A stretch of 49,965 nucleotides of DNA from CAXGTL01 sp964012725 (GCA_964012725.1 CAXGTL010000004.1:1-49965), one strand, 5' to 3'; positions 17,814 through 26,645 are shown, numbered from the stretch's first letter. The notes: generated by a model from the letters alone, not told the origin. Translations and numbers: made by a program.

Positions 17814-18119
17814 TCAAATTCCATAAACATTACCTAAAGTTTCAATGTTTTCCTTCATTTTTTTGTTCGTAGAATTCTCAATTAAATTAAGAATTAACTT
17901 TTCCCTTGCTTTTCTTACTTCTTTAGTTATTTCAACACTTGCAGGACACTCTTTTTCACATGATTTACATAATAAACATGAATTAAAGATTTTATTGATT
18001 TTCTTTTCTTTTATTAGTATCATTAAACCTCTTGGAGATTTAGTTTCTCTAGAAGATAATCTATAAATTGGACAACCCGCTTTACAAAATCCACACAAAT
18101 TACATTTTTCTACACTCAT
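17814..18119 (-). CDS. 2x[4Fe-4S] ferredoxin-like subunit (GlcF N-terminal part)
   Basis: A 101-residue electron-transfer protein with two cysteine clusters, CNLCGFCKAGCP (residues 6-17) and CLLCKSCEKECP (48-59), followed by a helical tail. This is the N-terminal half of GlcF/GlpC-type Fe-S subunits. Here it is a separate gene, third in an operon with the CCG-domain protein and the FAD oxidase, 24 bases after the latter. It probably passes electrons from the FAD subunit to the CCG protein or to a membrane acceptor. Confidence 0.85.
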   Translation of the reverse strand: MSVEKCNLCGFCKAGCPIYRLSSRETKSPRGLMILIKEKKINKIFNSCLLCKSCEKECPASVEITKEVRKAREKLILNLIENSTNKKMKENIETLGNVYGI

Positions 18120-18143
18120 TTTTAAACCTCAATTTATCCTAAG

Positions 18144-19316
18144 TTAATTGATTAATTTTCCTTTATTCAAAATATTATTAGGATCATACTTTGCTTTTAA
18201 ACTTTTTATTTCATTAACACTTTTTTCACTTAAAGATTTTTTATATTTAATACCTATTCCTAAATTTGAAACTGAACCATCATTTTCTCTTATTTTTTGG
18301 AATATTTCCCTTAATTCATATAATTGTGATTCTTTCAAAAATAATAAATGTATGCCTAACGAAATATGGCTTATTAATCCTATATTCTTTTTTCTTAAAA
18401 GTTTAAGAAATTCGATAGCACGATTTAAATCTAATGATGGGCTTTCAATAAAATTATATTTTTCACTGATTAATCCCTTAAATATTTTTTCTTTTACATT
18501 CCAAATTATTTTTTTATTTTTAATATCTTGAATTTTGCCTTCATTTGATAAATATTCAACTATTAAATAATGTTTTTTTTCAATTTTAGCAACCTCTGCT
18601 GCATGTTTATTAATATATTGCATAGATAAAATATTTTCATTATCCTTTATTTCTTTAACTTTATTTATTAATTCAATCCCTCTATCAAAACTTAATAAAT
18701 CCAATGATTTTGGTATAATCTCATCTATTATTTTGAGTTTAATCTTAGTTATAATTCCTAAACAACCTTCTGTTCCAATAAAATCTCTTGTTCTTTGTGT
18801 TCTAAATATTTTACCTGTACCATCTACAACATCAATTTCAAGGATATTATCAAACATTCGACCATATTTTAATGAATATTCTCCAAATGAATCATTTCCT
18901 GCCATTCCACCTATGGTTGCAATTTTTTTAGCAAAAGGCAGAATTGGAAACATTTTTTTATATTTTTTTAATATATTTTTTAATTGTCCAACTGTTATTC
19001 CTGATTCAACAATAACATATTTTTCTCTTAAATTAATTTCAAGAACTCTATTTAGTTTTGATAAATCTAAAACAATTGAATTATTTGGAAGTACACATCC
19101 ACCAAGGTTAGTTCCTGACCCTCTTATAACAATATTTCTATTAGTTCTGTTACAATAAACTATAATTTTCCTTATTTGTTCTTCATTTCTAGGCCAAACT
19201 ATTACTAAAGCTTCAGAACCTTTTTTTTGTGAAGCATCATAATTATATACTAATTTATCTAATAAATCTACACTTACATTTTCTTTTCCACAAATACTAA
19301 TTAATTTATCAATCAA
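18144..19316 (-). CDS. FAD-linked oxidase subunit, GlcD/D-lactate dehydrogenase-like
   Basis: The flavin subunit of a 2-hydroxyacid oxidoreductase. Residues about 30-200 are the PCMH-type FAD-binding domain with RGSGTNLGG, IVESGITVGQL, IGGMAGNDSFGEYSLKYG and GTEGCLGIITKI; the C-terminal cap ends with YDPNNILNKGKL, typical of the family. At 390 residues it is shorter than GlcD (about 460-500), chiefly in the cap domain. It overlaps the CCG-protein gene by four bases. The substrate (glycolate, D-lactate or another 2-hydroxyacid) cannot be told from sequence. Confidence 0.85.
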   Translation of the reverse strand: MIDKLISICGKENVSVDLLDKLVYNYDASQKKGSEALVIVWPRNEEQIRKIIVYCNRTNRNIVIRGSGTNLGGCVLPNNSIVLDLSKLNRVLEINLREKYVIVESGITVGQLKNILKKYKKMFPILPFAKKIATIGGMAGNDSFGEYSLKYGRMFDNILEIDVVDGTGKIFRTQRTRDFIGTEGCLGIITKIKLKIIDEIIPKSLDLLSFDRGIELINKVKEIKDNENILSMQYINKHAAEVAKIEKKHYLIVEYLSNEGKIQDIKNKKIIWNVKEKIFKGLISEKYNFIESPSLDLNRAIEFLKLLRKKNIGLISHISLGIHLLFLKESQLYELREIFQKIRENDGSVSNLGIGIKYKKSLSEKSVNEIKSLKAKYDPNNILNKGKLIN

Positions 19317-20167
19317 TTTTGTATTTCCTCTTGTATTGGTTTATTAGAAACTTTTTCTTGAACATCACTCAAGCTTTGTTCTGAAACTTTTTGTTGGGTT
19401 TTATCACCTTTTTCACTTTCAATTTCTTTTTTTGGTTCTTTTATATCAAATATTTCATTAAATTCAATGATATCTAAAGATTTATTATTTTCTTTTAGAT
19501 GCTCATAACATAATGGACAAAAAGTAAGTAATTTCTTTGTTTCAACTTTATCAAGTGTTAATCTTGCAACATTTTTTGTAAGGTTTGTCTTTCTTAATGG
19601 TGAATGCCCAGTTCCGCAACAAAAGTTTTCATCAAGATTAATTAATTTATAACCTTGTTTTTCAATTAAAATTTTCACTTTATTAACTAATTCTTTATCT
19701 TGCATAAGATAACAAGGAATATGTAATGAAATTCTTTCTTTTGTACTTTGGCCATCAATTGCATCTACTAAATCTTGTTTAATATTTTGATTTTGTTCAA
19801 ATTCAAGTTTTCTTACATTATTAAATATTGTTTCAGCTATATATTCTGTTTCAATATGGTAATATTTTTTAAAAATATGTGCACATGCTGGACAATTAGT
19901 TATAATTTTGCTTATTCCTTTATTTTTAAACAAAAGTTTGTTTTTTTCAACATTATTTTCAAAAGAATCTTTGTATCCAGAATTCAATAATGGAAGACCA
20001 CAACATAATTCTTCGATTTCCATCATTACAAACTCAACTCCAAGCTTTTTTAAAATCTTTTTATATGCAGAAACTAGTTCTTTTTGCTTAAATTTAGATA
20101 CACAACCAGGATAATACAGAACTTTACCTATCTTTAACATATTTTTAACTTTATCAATAAAAGCCAT
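19313..20167 (-). CDS. CCG-domain Fe-S oxidoreductase subunit (GlcF C-terminal part / HdrB-like)
   Basis: A 284-residue protein with two CCG modules: YPGC...LCCGLP...CPAC (about residues 18-95) and HIPCY...FCCGTG...CPLCYEHL (about 149-224), the pattern of GlcF/GlpC C-termini and HdrB, which bind non-cubane or paired Fe-S clusters. It lacks the ferredoxin half, which is encoded separately two genes on. The final 45 residues are a charged low-complexity tail (EPKKEIESEKGDKTQQ) of unknown use. It is the first gene of the operon, with TrmB upstream on the same strand. Confidence 0.85.
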   Translation of the reverse strand: MAFIDKVKNMLKIGKVLYYPGCVSKFKQKELVSAYKKILKKLGVEFVMMEIEELCCGLPLLNSGYKDSFENNVEKNKLLFKNKGISKIITNCPACAHIFKKYYHIETEYIAETIFNNVRKLEFEQNQNIKQDLVDAIDGQSTKERISLHIPCYLMQDKELVNKVKILIEKQGYKLINLDENFCCGTGHSPLRKTNLTKNVARLTLDKVETKKLLTFCPLCYEHLKENNKSLDIIEFNEIFDIKEPKKEIESEKGDKTQQKVSEQSLSDVQEKVSNKPIQEEIQN

Positions 20168-20280
20168 ATCAATCCTCCTTTATATATATGGTCTAATATA
20201 TCTATTAATAAAGATTATTATACGAGAAAAGCTATAATATAAAGCATATAATAGGAATATAATAAAAAAATAAAGAAAAC

Positions 20281-21078
20281 CTAAACTTTTTCCAATCCTT
20301 TCCAAGTCTGCTCAAACAATTCACTCATTGTAGTCGCAAACAATTCAGTATTAACCCAAATACCTGTATCATAAGCTGGATGAACTTTAGTATCATCTAT
20401 AAGCATGAACATAAGTTCTTTTCCATCAATTATACAGAATCTAGCTTTCATATTTTTTAATGCTCTAACATCAGCAAATTTAGAAATTTCTTTTGCAGCT
20501 TTGTTTCCTTTTTTAATTGGTGCTGCAATTTTAATTTTAACTCCTCTTTGATTTAATTTTTCAAAAGTTTTTTTTAATAAACCAGCTTTTCTTTCAAATC
20601 CTGTTTGACTAGTAACCATAACAACTGATTTTTCAGCATTTTTAACCATTAGGTTAAGATGTGAATATAAATTCTCACGACCTTTTAATGCTCCTGACAT
20701 ATCACTTGGTTCAACAAGTTCAATTCCTTGTTTATGTAATGTGTTAAGATCATCTAATATTTTGCTTTGTTTAATTTCATCTAATACTTTAACATTTTGA
20801 TTAGCTTCATTTTTAATTCTTTTTTTAACTCTTTCCACAACTTCACCTGGTGGAACTGCTATATATTTAATTGGTTTACCAAGTTTCATAACAATAAATC
20901 CTTTTCTTTCTAAACTTTCAAGAACATCATAAGTTCTAGAACGTGGAACATTTGCAATATCTGATAATTCACCAGCAGTAGAAATTCCTCTTGATAATAA
21001 AGCTGACCATAATTTAGCCTCATATGTATTTAGACCAAAGTCTTTTAGTTTATTTAAAAATTCTTTTTGTATAATCAT
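20281..21078 (-). CDS. TrmB-family transcriptional regulator
   Basis: A 265-residue DNA-binding protein. The N-terminal winged helix (residues 8-75) reads FGLNTYEAKLWSALLSRG...PRSRTYDVLESLERKGFI, the TrmB/sugar-regulator signature. A helical linker (about 85-115) joins a C-terminal effector domain (about 130-262) of the phospholipase-D-like TrmB type (SVVMVTSQTGFE, KARFCIIDGKELMFML). It lies 113 bases upstream of the oxidase operon on the same strand, so it may control that operon or itself; inference only. Confidence 0.85.
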   Translation of the reverse strand: MIIQKEFLNKLKDFGLNTYEAKLWSALLSRGISTAGELSDIANVPRSRTYDVLESLERKGFIVMKLGKPIKYIAVPPGEVVERVKKRIKNEANQNVKVLDEIKQSKILDDLNTLHKQGIELVEPSDMSGALKGRENLYSHLNLMVKNAEKSVVMVTSQTGFERKAGLLKKTFEKLNQRGVKIKIAAPIKKGNKAAKEISKFADVRALKNMKARFCIIDGKELMFMLIDDTKVHPAYDTGIWVNTELFATTMSELFEQTWKGLEKV

Positions 21079-21367
21079 TTTATTTTGTGCCTCTTATAGG
21101 TATATTGTAATAATTATCTCTTCTATAGCCAAATAAAGCTGATTTTGAGTTTATATTGCTATGAATCCATCTCTTTTACTATATATACTTAAACCCTATC
21201 AGAAGCCCTTTTTTAATTGTTTTAACTTAATATTATGTACTTTTTATATATGGTACTAGCAAGGCATATCTTATATATAAATCTTTCTAATTTGTTATCA
21301 TTTTTAAGTGATGAATTTAACCTTTACGCTACATTTATATATATATTACACATTATAACTTCTTAGT
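21079..21367. promoter_or_regulatory. Divergent promoter region, trmB / leuS
   Basis: About 290 bases with no ORF. A TATA-like TTTATATATATA near 21335 is correctly spaced for leuS with little or no leader. ATGTAC and GGTACT half-sites flank an A/T core at 21234-21258; a related spaced pair occurs upstream of mcm. Several further TATATA boxes near 21180 and 21270 could serve trmB on the minus strand. Confidence 0.45.
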
Positions 21368-24037
21368 ATGGAACAAGAAAACATTGATTTCAAACAAATC
21401 GAACAAAAGTGGCAAAAAAGGTGGGAAGATGATAAGGTTTTCAATAAAGATGATTCTAACAAACCTAAATTTTATTGTTTAGAAATGTTTCCATATCCTT
21501 CTGGATCAGGCCTACATATGGGCCATGCATTTAATTATACAATTGGTGATATTTATTCAAGATTCAAACGTCTGAAAGGGTTCAATGTTTTATATCCTAT
21601 GGGATATGATTCTTTTGGTTTACCAGCAGAAAATGCTGCGATCAAGAACAATTCTCATCCAAGAGAATATACAACAAAATCAATAAACAATTTTATTAAA
21701 CAACAAAAAGCATTAGGTATTAGTTATGATTGGAATAAAATGGTTATAACTTCTACTCCAGAATATTATCAATGGAACCAATACTTTTTTTTAAAATTTC
21801 TAGAAAAAGGATTGGTTTATAGAAAAAAAGCACCTGTTAATTGGTGTCCTGAATGTAATACTGTTTTAGCAAACGAACAAGTTCATGATGGTAAATGTTG
21901 GAGACATAAAGATACAAATGTTGAACAAAAAAATCTTGAACAATGGTTTTTTAAGATAACAAAATATGCAGATGAACTTTTACAAGATATTGAAAAATTA
22001 AAAGATTGGCCAGAAAGAATAAAAATAATGCAAAAAAATTGGATTGGTAAAAGCAAGGGTGTAGAAATCTTTTTTGATGTTGTTGATGAAGATGGAGACA
22101 AGATTGGAAAAATTTCAACATTTACAACTCGTCCTGACACAGTTTTTGGAATTACTTATTTAGTTCTGGCTCCGGAACACCCTTTAGTTTTAGAATTATC
22201 AAAAGATACTGAAAATGAAGAAAAAATAAAGAAATTTATATCAAAAGTAAGAAATCAAACAACTATTGAAAGAACAGCAGAAGGAAAAGAAAAAAATGGA
22301 ATCTTTCTTGGCAAATATTTCATTAATCCTGTTAATAATAAAAGATTACCTTTGTGGACTGCAGATTATGCCCTTTATGGATATGGTACAGGAGCTGTAA
22401 TGGCAGTACCAGCACATGATCAACGTGACTTTGATTTTGCAAAAAAATATAATTTGCCAATAAAAATTGTAATTCAACCTAAAAATTATAAACTAGATTC
22501 TCAAAAAATGTCAAGAGCATTTGTTGACCAAGGTAGTTTAGTAAATTCAAAAGAATTCGATGATAAAAATAATATTGAAGCTATACAAGAAATAGGTAAA
22601 TGGATGGAAGACAAAGGATTTGGTAAAAGAACAACTAATTATAAGTTAAGAGATTGGTTAATATCAAGACAAAGGTATTGGGGAACTCCAATTCCAATTA
22701 TTTATTGTAAACAATGTGGTGCTGTTCCAGTACCTGAAAAAGATCTTCCAGTTTTACTTCCAGAAAATGTAAAATTTGGAGAAATTGGAAACCCATTAGA
22801 TTCTTGTGAAGAATTTGTTAATGTAAAATGTCCTAAATGTAATAATGAAGCAAGAAGAGAAACAGATACTATGGACACTTTTGTTGATAGCAGCTGGTAT
22901 TTTTTCAGATATTGTGATATTGGTAACAAAGAATTACCTTTTTCAAAAGTACAAGCAGGACATTGGCTACCTGTTGACCAATATATAGGTGGTGCAGAAC
23001 ATGCTTGTATGCATTTGATTTATGCAAGGTTCTTTTCAAAAGCTTTAAGAGATTTAGGAATGCATGGTATTGATGAACCATTCACAAAATTATTTAACCA
23101 AGGCATGCTTCATGGTGAAGATGGACATGTTATGTCAAAGAGTAGGGGAAACGTAATCAATCCTCTTGAAATGATTGACAAATATAATTCAGATACTTTA
23201 AGATTATTTTTAATTTCTGTTGCATCTCCTGATAAAGACTTTGCATGGAGTACAACTGGAATCCAAAGTGTGTTTAGGTTTATTAACAAAATTATGAATT
23301 ATTTTGAAACTGTAAAAATAGGAGAATCTTCAAACAAAGTTGAAAGTAAATTAAATAAAACAATAAAAGGTATTACAGAAGATATTGAAGAATTTAAATA
23401 TAATTTTGCTGTTATCAAGCTTAGACATTTATTTGAATCATTAGAACCAGAAGTTAGTAAAGATACATTAGAAAAATTCTTATTAATTTTAAATCCATTC
23501 TGTCCTCATATTACAGAAGAATTATGGGAAAAAATAGATAACAAACCATTTATATCACAACAAAAATGGCCAGAATATGATAATTCTAAAATAGATGAAT
23601 TAGCAGAGTCTGCTGAAGAAATGATAATCCAAATATCTAAGGATATAATCCACATTCAAGATTTAGCAAAAATAAAACAACCAAAATCAATTAAATTAAT
23701 AATTGCAAAAGATTGGAAATATAAATTATTTAAAAAGATGAAACAATTATTAGAAAAGACTCATAATCCAGGAGAGATTATGAAATCAGTAATGGATACA
23801 GAACTAAAAAGATATGGTTTAGAAATTAAAAAATTAGTTCCAAAAGTTGTAAAAGATAAAAGTTTGATTCCATTACATATGTTAACAAAAGAAACAGAAA
23901 TCAAAACATTACAAGATAATAAAGAACAACTTGAAAAAAGGTTTAATTGCAAATTTGAAATAATCAAAGCAGAGGATGCTAATGACAAAAAAGCAAACAA
24001 TTCTTTGCCAAATAAACCTGCGATTGTTGTTGAATAG
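21368..24037 (+). CDS. leuS: Leucyl-tRNA synthetase, bacterial-type body with archaeal-type C-terminus
   Basis: Charges tRNA-Leu with leucine. The first 735 residues are of bacterial type: HMGH at 50-53, VNWCPECNTVLANEQV near 160, the CP1 editing domain with TTRPDT and a GTGAVMAVPAHDQRD segment, and the signature VMSKS at 588-592 (first Lys replaced by Val). Residues about 740-889 do not look like the short bacterial C-terminus; they match my memory of archaeal LeuRS (IQDLAKIKQPKSIKLIIAKDWK...ELKRYGLEIKKL...NKPAIVVE). The gene thus seems chimeric, probably by transfer and domain retention. TAG is its stop codon. SRP RNA follows on the other strand. Confidence 0.95.
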   Translation: MEQENIDFKQIEQKWQKRWEDDKVFNKDDSNKPKFYCLEMFPYPSGSGLHMGHAFNYTIGDIYSRFKRLKGFNVLYPMGYDSFGLPAENAAIKNNSHPREYTTKSINNFIKQQKALGISYDWNKMVITSTPEYYQWNQYFFLKFLEKGLVYRKKAPVNWCPECNTVLANEQVHDGKCWRHKDTNVEQKNLEQWFFKITKYADELLQDIEKLKDWPERIKIMQKNWIGKSKGVEIFFDVVDEDGDKIGKISTFTTRPDTVFGITYLVLAPEHPLVLELSKDTENEEKIKKFISKVRNQTTIERTAEGKEKNGIFLGKYFINPVNNKRLPLWTADYALYGYGTGAVMAVPAHDQRDFDFAKKYNLPIKIVIQPKNYKLDSQKMSRAFVDQGSLVNSKEFDDKNNIEAIQEIGKWMEDKGFGKRTTNYKLRDWLISRQRYWGTPIPIIYCKQCGAVPVPEKDLPVLLPENVKFGEIGNPLDSCEEFVNVKCPKCNNEARRETDTMDTFVDSSWYFFRYCDIGNKELPFSKVQAGHWLPVDQYIGGAEHACMHLIYARFFSKALRDLGMHGIDEPFTKLFNQGMLHGEDGHVMSKSRGNVINPLEMIDKYNSDTLRLFLISVASPDKDFAWSTTGIQSVFRFINKIMNYFETVKIGESSNKVESKLNKTIKGITEDIEEFKYNFAVIKLRHLFESLEPEVSKDTLEKFLLILNPFCPHITEELWEKIDNKPFISQQKWPEYDNSKIDELAESAEEMIIQISKDIIHIQDLAKIKQPKSIKLIIAKDWKYKLFKKMKQLLEKTHNPGEIMKSVMDTELKRYGLEIKKLVPKVVKDKSLIPLHMLTKETEIKTLQDNKEQLEKRFNCKFEIIKAEDANDKKANNSLPNKPAIVVE

Positions 24038-24056
24038 AATTCTAAATTTAAATATG

Positions 24057-24062
24057 AAAAAA
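24057..24062 (-). terminator. T-run terminator of SRP RNA
   Basis: Six consecutive T bases on the minus strand start a few bases after the closing stem of the SRP RNA, as expected for archaeal RNA polymerase termination. Confidence 0.6.
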
Positions 24063-24065
24063 GTT

Positions 24066-24360
24066 GGTAAGCATGCTCAAAGATGACCATGATATAACCC
24101 AAAGGTTTAACCTTGACTCTTTCTTGGTCCTGCAACCCTATGAGCACCAGTCTCATAGGTTATGGCTGCTTAATGTAAGGTTTTGCCTTATTTCATTCCT
24201 GACCTGACCAATTTCCCTAAGAAACCAGTCCCAAAGGACAGGACTTCATTGTCCGAGCCAAGACCCTTAAGTTAAAACCATGACGCTCCTTGAGCTTCGA
24301 TTCCATCATATAGCCCAGTTATGGCAACAGGTAGGGGCTAACTACCCAATCTAGCTTACC
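24066..24360 (-). ncRNA. ffs: Archaeal signal recognition particle (SRP/7S) RNA
   Basis: A 295-base RNA. The ends pair (GGTAAGC with GCTTACC). Long helix 5 is formed by several matching blocks, e.g. CTCAAGGA with TCTTTGAG, CATGGT with ATCATG, TCTTGG with CCAAGA. The 5' part has two small hairpins whose loops TAGCCC and GGGCTA are complementary, as in the Alu domain. Helix 8 has the SRP54 site GGTCAGG, stem-loop TCA-GGAA-TGA (24193-24202) and AGCAGCC (24164-24170). Two oddities: a 22-base hairpin insert (24171-24192) between tetraloop stem and AGCAGCC, and an extra eight-base stem at 24137-24159. No covariance model could be run. Confidence 0.85.
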
Positions 24361-24382
24361 ATATATCAAGAAAGAATTATTG

Positions 24383-24394
24383 TATTTAAACTTA
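24383..24394. promoter_or_regulatory. Shared bidirectional TATA box for SRP RNA and structured RNA 1
   Basis: TATTTAAACTTA contains the self-complementary TTTAAA. It is about 25 bases upstream of the SRP RNA 5' end on the minus strand and about 25 bases upstream of the first paired base of the structured RNA on the plus strand, so one TATA box could drive both. Confidence 0.5.
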
Positions 24395-24415
24395 ACTATG
24401 TTTACAGCTTCATTT

Positions 24416-24532
24416 AAAATATCCGTTTGTGCCTTCGTTTACCTTTATTTACTTGTAAATGAAGGTATGGCCAGATGGAGTTTTCGAACAAAGTGAGAAA
24501 ATGGAATAGGATTTTTGGATGAAGGGTTTTTT
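24416..24532 (+). ncRNA. Structured RNA 1 (homologue of the RNA at 31699-31841)
   Basis: A predicted three-way-junction RNA. Stem P1: AAAATATCC with a bulged partner ending near 24515. P2: GTTTG (24425-24429) with CAGAT (24472-24476), a GCC/GGC step, then CCTTTATTTAC with GTAAATGAAGG. P3: TTTTC with GAAAA, whose loop carries ACAAAGT (24488-24494). Shared with the second copy in the same order: GTGCC, GGCCAGA-GGAGTT, ACAAAGT, TAGGAT. T runs at 24512-24516 and 24527-24532 could end the plus-strand transcript, overlapping the presenilin gene's stop. Function unknown; strand is inferred from the T runs and the TATA position. Confidence 0.6.
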
Positions 24533-25487
24533 ACAACAACAAAAACAATCCATAACCAATAAAACAACCAACAGTGATAAAAGGCATTGCAGGATAAAAT
24601 CTATTTTTCTTTGTATAATAAAATAATCCACCTAAAGCAATTGTTGCACATAATGGAATAATCAATATCTTAAGAAAACTAATTAGATAAGTTTCAACAA
24701 CAACATATTTCATCATAACACCTGCAAATAATAAAGGAAATGCTATATCTCCACCACCTAATATTGCACTTTGTACATCTGATGATCTTGTTTTATTTAT
24801 TTTTTGTTTATTTAATGATTTTTTTCTTTTACCTTTTGCACTCTTAACTTTTTTACTAACTTTAACATGTTTAACATTGACAATTTTACCTTCACTATAA
24901 GGAATAAAAAATCCTGCAAAAACTTTTGAATCTGTCTGAAACTTAGCTAATTTAATCATATGCTTAGATTTCCAAACAGCATACATATCATAAACAGATA
25001 TTAATAATAACAAAATAATCACACTTGTTCTATTTAATATTGGAACAAAGATAACAGCTAAACCAGCATAAATAAATAATTCAGTTAAATTATGAATATA
25101 AGTATTTGGTTTTACAATTTTAAAGTATGCTAATAATAAAGAAATTAAACCAGCTATTATATTACCAACAAATGTAGCTAGTGCTACATATAAACAAAAA
25201 AACACAGCTAAGAAAAACCAAAATTTCCATAATGATAATAATTTAAATTTAATTAACACAAGTAATAATACAGTACCTAATAATATTCCAATTGCAATAT
25301 ATATCCAAGAATATGATTCATTTACTTCAGGCCTTTCTAATCCAGATGGTAAATCTACAAACTTAGTTTCTCCCATTTCAACACTTTTTTTAAAATCAAT
25401 ATTTTGGCTAACAATATACAAACCTAGTACTTGCGAAACTATGAAAAATATAATTAGAATTGTTGTTAGTTTGGTTGGATGTTTCAT
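24531..25487 (-). CDS. Presenilin/signal-peptide-peptidase-type intramembrane aspartyl protease
   Basis: A membrane protease of 318 residues with about nine hydrophobic helices. The family motifs are present: YD in SVYDMYAVW (catalytic D167), G-x-GD in LGGGDIAFP (catalytic D247), and a PAL-like PAMP at 299-302. Between the two catalytic helices is a cytoplasmic loop with a highly basic patch (KVSKKVKSAKGKRKK, about 209-223). The N-terminal 60 residues after the first helix form an outside segment. Archaeal relatives cut within membranes; the substrates here are unknown, though remnant signal peptides are plausible. It lies downstream of radA on the same strand. Confidence 0.9.
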   Translation of the reverse strand: MKHPTKLTTILIIFFIVSQVLGLYIVSQNIDFKKSVEMGETKFVDLPSGLERPEVNESYSWIYIAIGILLGTVLLLVLIKFKLLSLWKFWFFLAVFFCLYVALATFVGNIIAGLISLLLAYFKIVKPNTYIHNLTELFIYAGLAVIFVPILNRTSVIILLLLISVYDMYAVWKSKHMIKLAKFQTDSKVFAGFFIPYSEGKIVNVKHVKVSKKVKSAKGKRKKSLNKQKINKTRSSDVQSAILGGGDIAFPLLFAGVMMKYVVVETYLISFLKILIIPLCATIALGGLFYYTKKNRFYPAMPFITVGCFIGYGLFLLL

Positions 25488-25568
25488 GTATCTATTAATT
25501 TTAGAGAAATGGTATATAAATGTTGTGAAAAACAGAATTAAAAGAAAAAAAATAAAAAAAATTAAAAT

Positions 25569-26645
25569 TTAAACATCCTTTAAACCAGTAGTTTCTAGAT
25601 AGAAATTACATTCACCATCAGGCATGTTAGGCGAATCAATTAACTTTGCAACCCTACTTCCTTTCTTACCTTTTCGAAGATAAATTCTGAATGTAGATGC
25701 ATGCGCAACTATATTTCCACCAACAGCTTTTGTTGGATCACCAAAGAATTGTGCAGGGTCTGATTGTACTTGGTTTGTTAAATAAACACAAGTATTATGC
25801 ATATCAGCTAATTTTAATAAAACATGCATATGTTTGTTTAATTTCTGTTGACGCTCAGCTAAAGTTCCTCGACCAATGAATTCTGCTCTAAAATGTGCTG
25901 TTAATGAATCAACTACAACTAATTTAACATTTAGTCCTTGATTCTTAATCAAATCTTCAACTTTTTCAGCTAACAACATTTGATGGTCTGAATTATAAGC
26001 TCTTGCAACTTTAATATTCTTAAGAACTTTTTCAGGATCTAAACCTAAACCTAAAGAAATCTCTTTGATTCTTTCTGGTCTAAATGTATTTTCTGTATCA
26101 ATATAAACTGCTACAGGATCTTTTTCATCAATAAGTTGTGTTGTTACTGCTAGAATATGTGCAATTTGTGTTTTACCTGAACCAAATTCACCAAAGCATT
26201 CTGTAATTGCTCCTGTTTCAAATCCACCACCAACTAGTTTGTTAAAACTTTCAGAACTAGTTGAGATTCTTCTAACTAATTCTCTTTTTTTAACTATCTC
26301 TTCGCCACTCATGAATCCCATATTACAATTATTTCTTGCAGCATTCATTACTTTTCTTGCAGCTGTTTCAGTCATTCCTGTTGCTCCTACTAGTTCCCCT
26401 GGTGTTGCAACTGCTATAGCAATCACATCACCAAAACCACCTTCTTTCAATTTTTCAATTGTTGCAGGCCCAACTCCTGGAAGATCATTTAATGTAAACT
26501 CTTTTTTTACTTCCTTTTTTTCACTTTGTTCTTCCATTTTCTTTTTAGCATACGCCCTTTTAATTATTTTTGTTCTTATTTTTTCTTTTTGTTCCACCAT
26601 TTCTTTAGGTAGAATTTCATCTGATTTTATTGTATCACTTATCAT
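25569..26645 (-). CDS. radA: DNA repair and recombination protein RadA
   Basis: The archaeal Rad51 recombinase, which forms filaments on ssDNA and drives strand exchange. After a basic 50-residue N-terminal extension, a helix-hairpin-helix domain (LNDLPGVGPATIEKL, 52-66) precedes the RecA core, with Walker A GEFGSGKT (152-159), Walker B LVVVDSLTAHFRAEF and the L2 loop region NQVQSDPAQFFGDPTKAVGG. At 358 residues it is slightly long because of the extension. GAGGTGAT before the ATG supports the start at 26645. Confidence 0.97.
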   Translation of the reverse strand: MISDTIKSDEILPKEMVEQKEKIRTKIIKRAYAKKKMEEQSEKKEVKKEFTLNDLPGVGPATIEKLKEGGFGDVIAIAVATPGELVGATGMTETAARKVMNAARNNCNMGFMSGEEIVKKRELVRRISTSSESFNKLVGGGFETGAITECFGEFGSGKTQIAHILAVTTQLIDEKDPVAVYIDTENTFRPERIKEISLGLGLDPEKVLKNIKVARAYNSDHQMLLAEKVEDLIKNQGLNVKLVVVDSLTAHFRAEFIGRGTLAERQQKLNKHMHVLLKLADMHNTCVYLTNQVQSDPAQFFGDPTKAVGGNIVAHASTFRIYLRKGKKGSRVAKLIDSPNMPDGECNFYLETTGLKDV

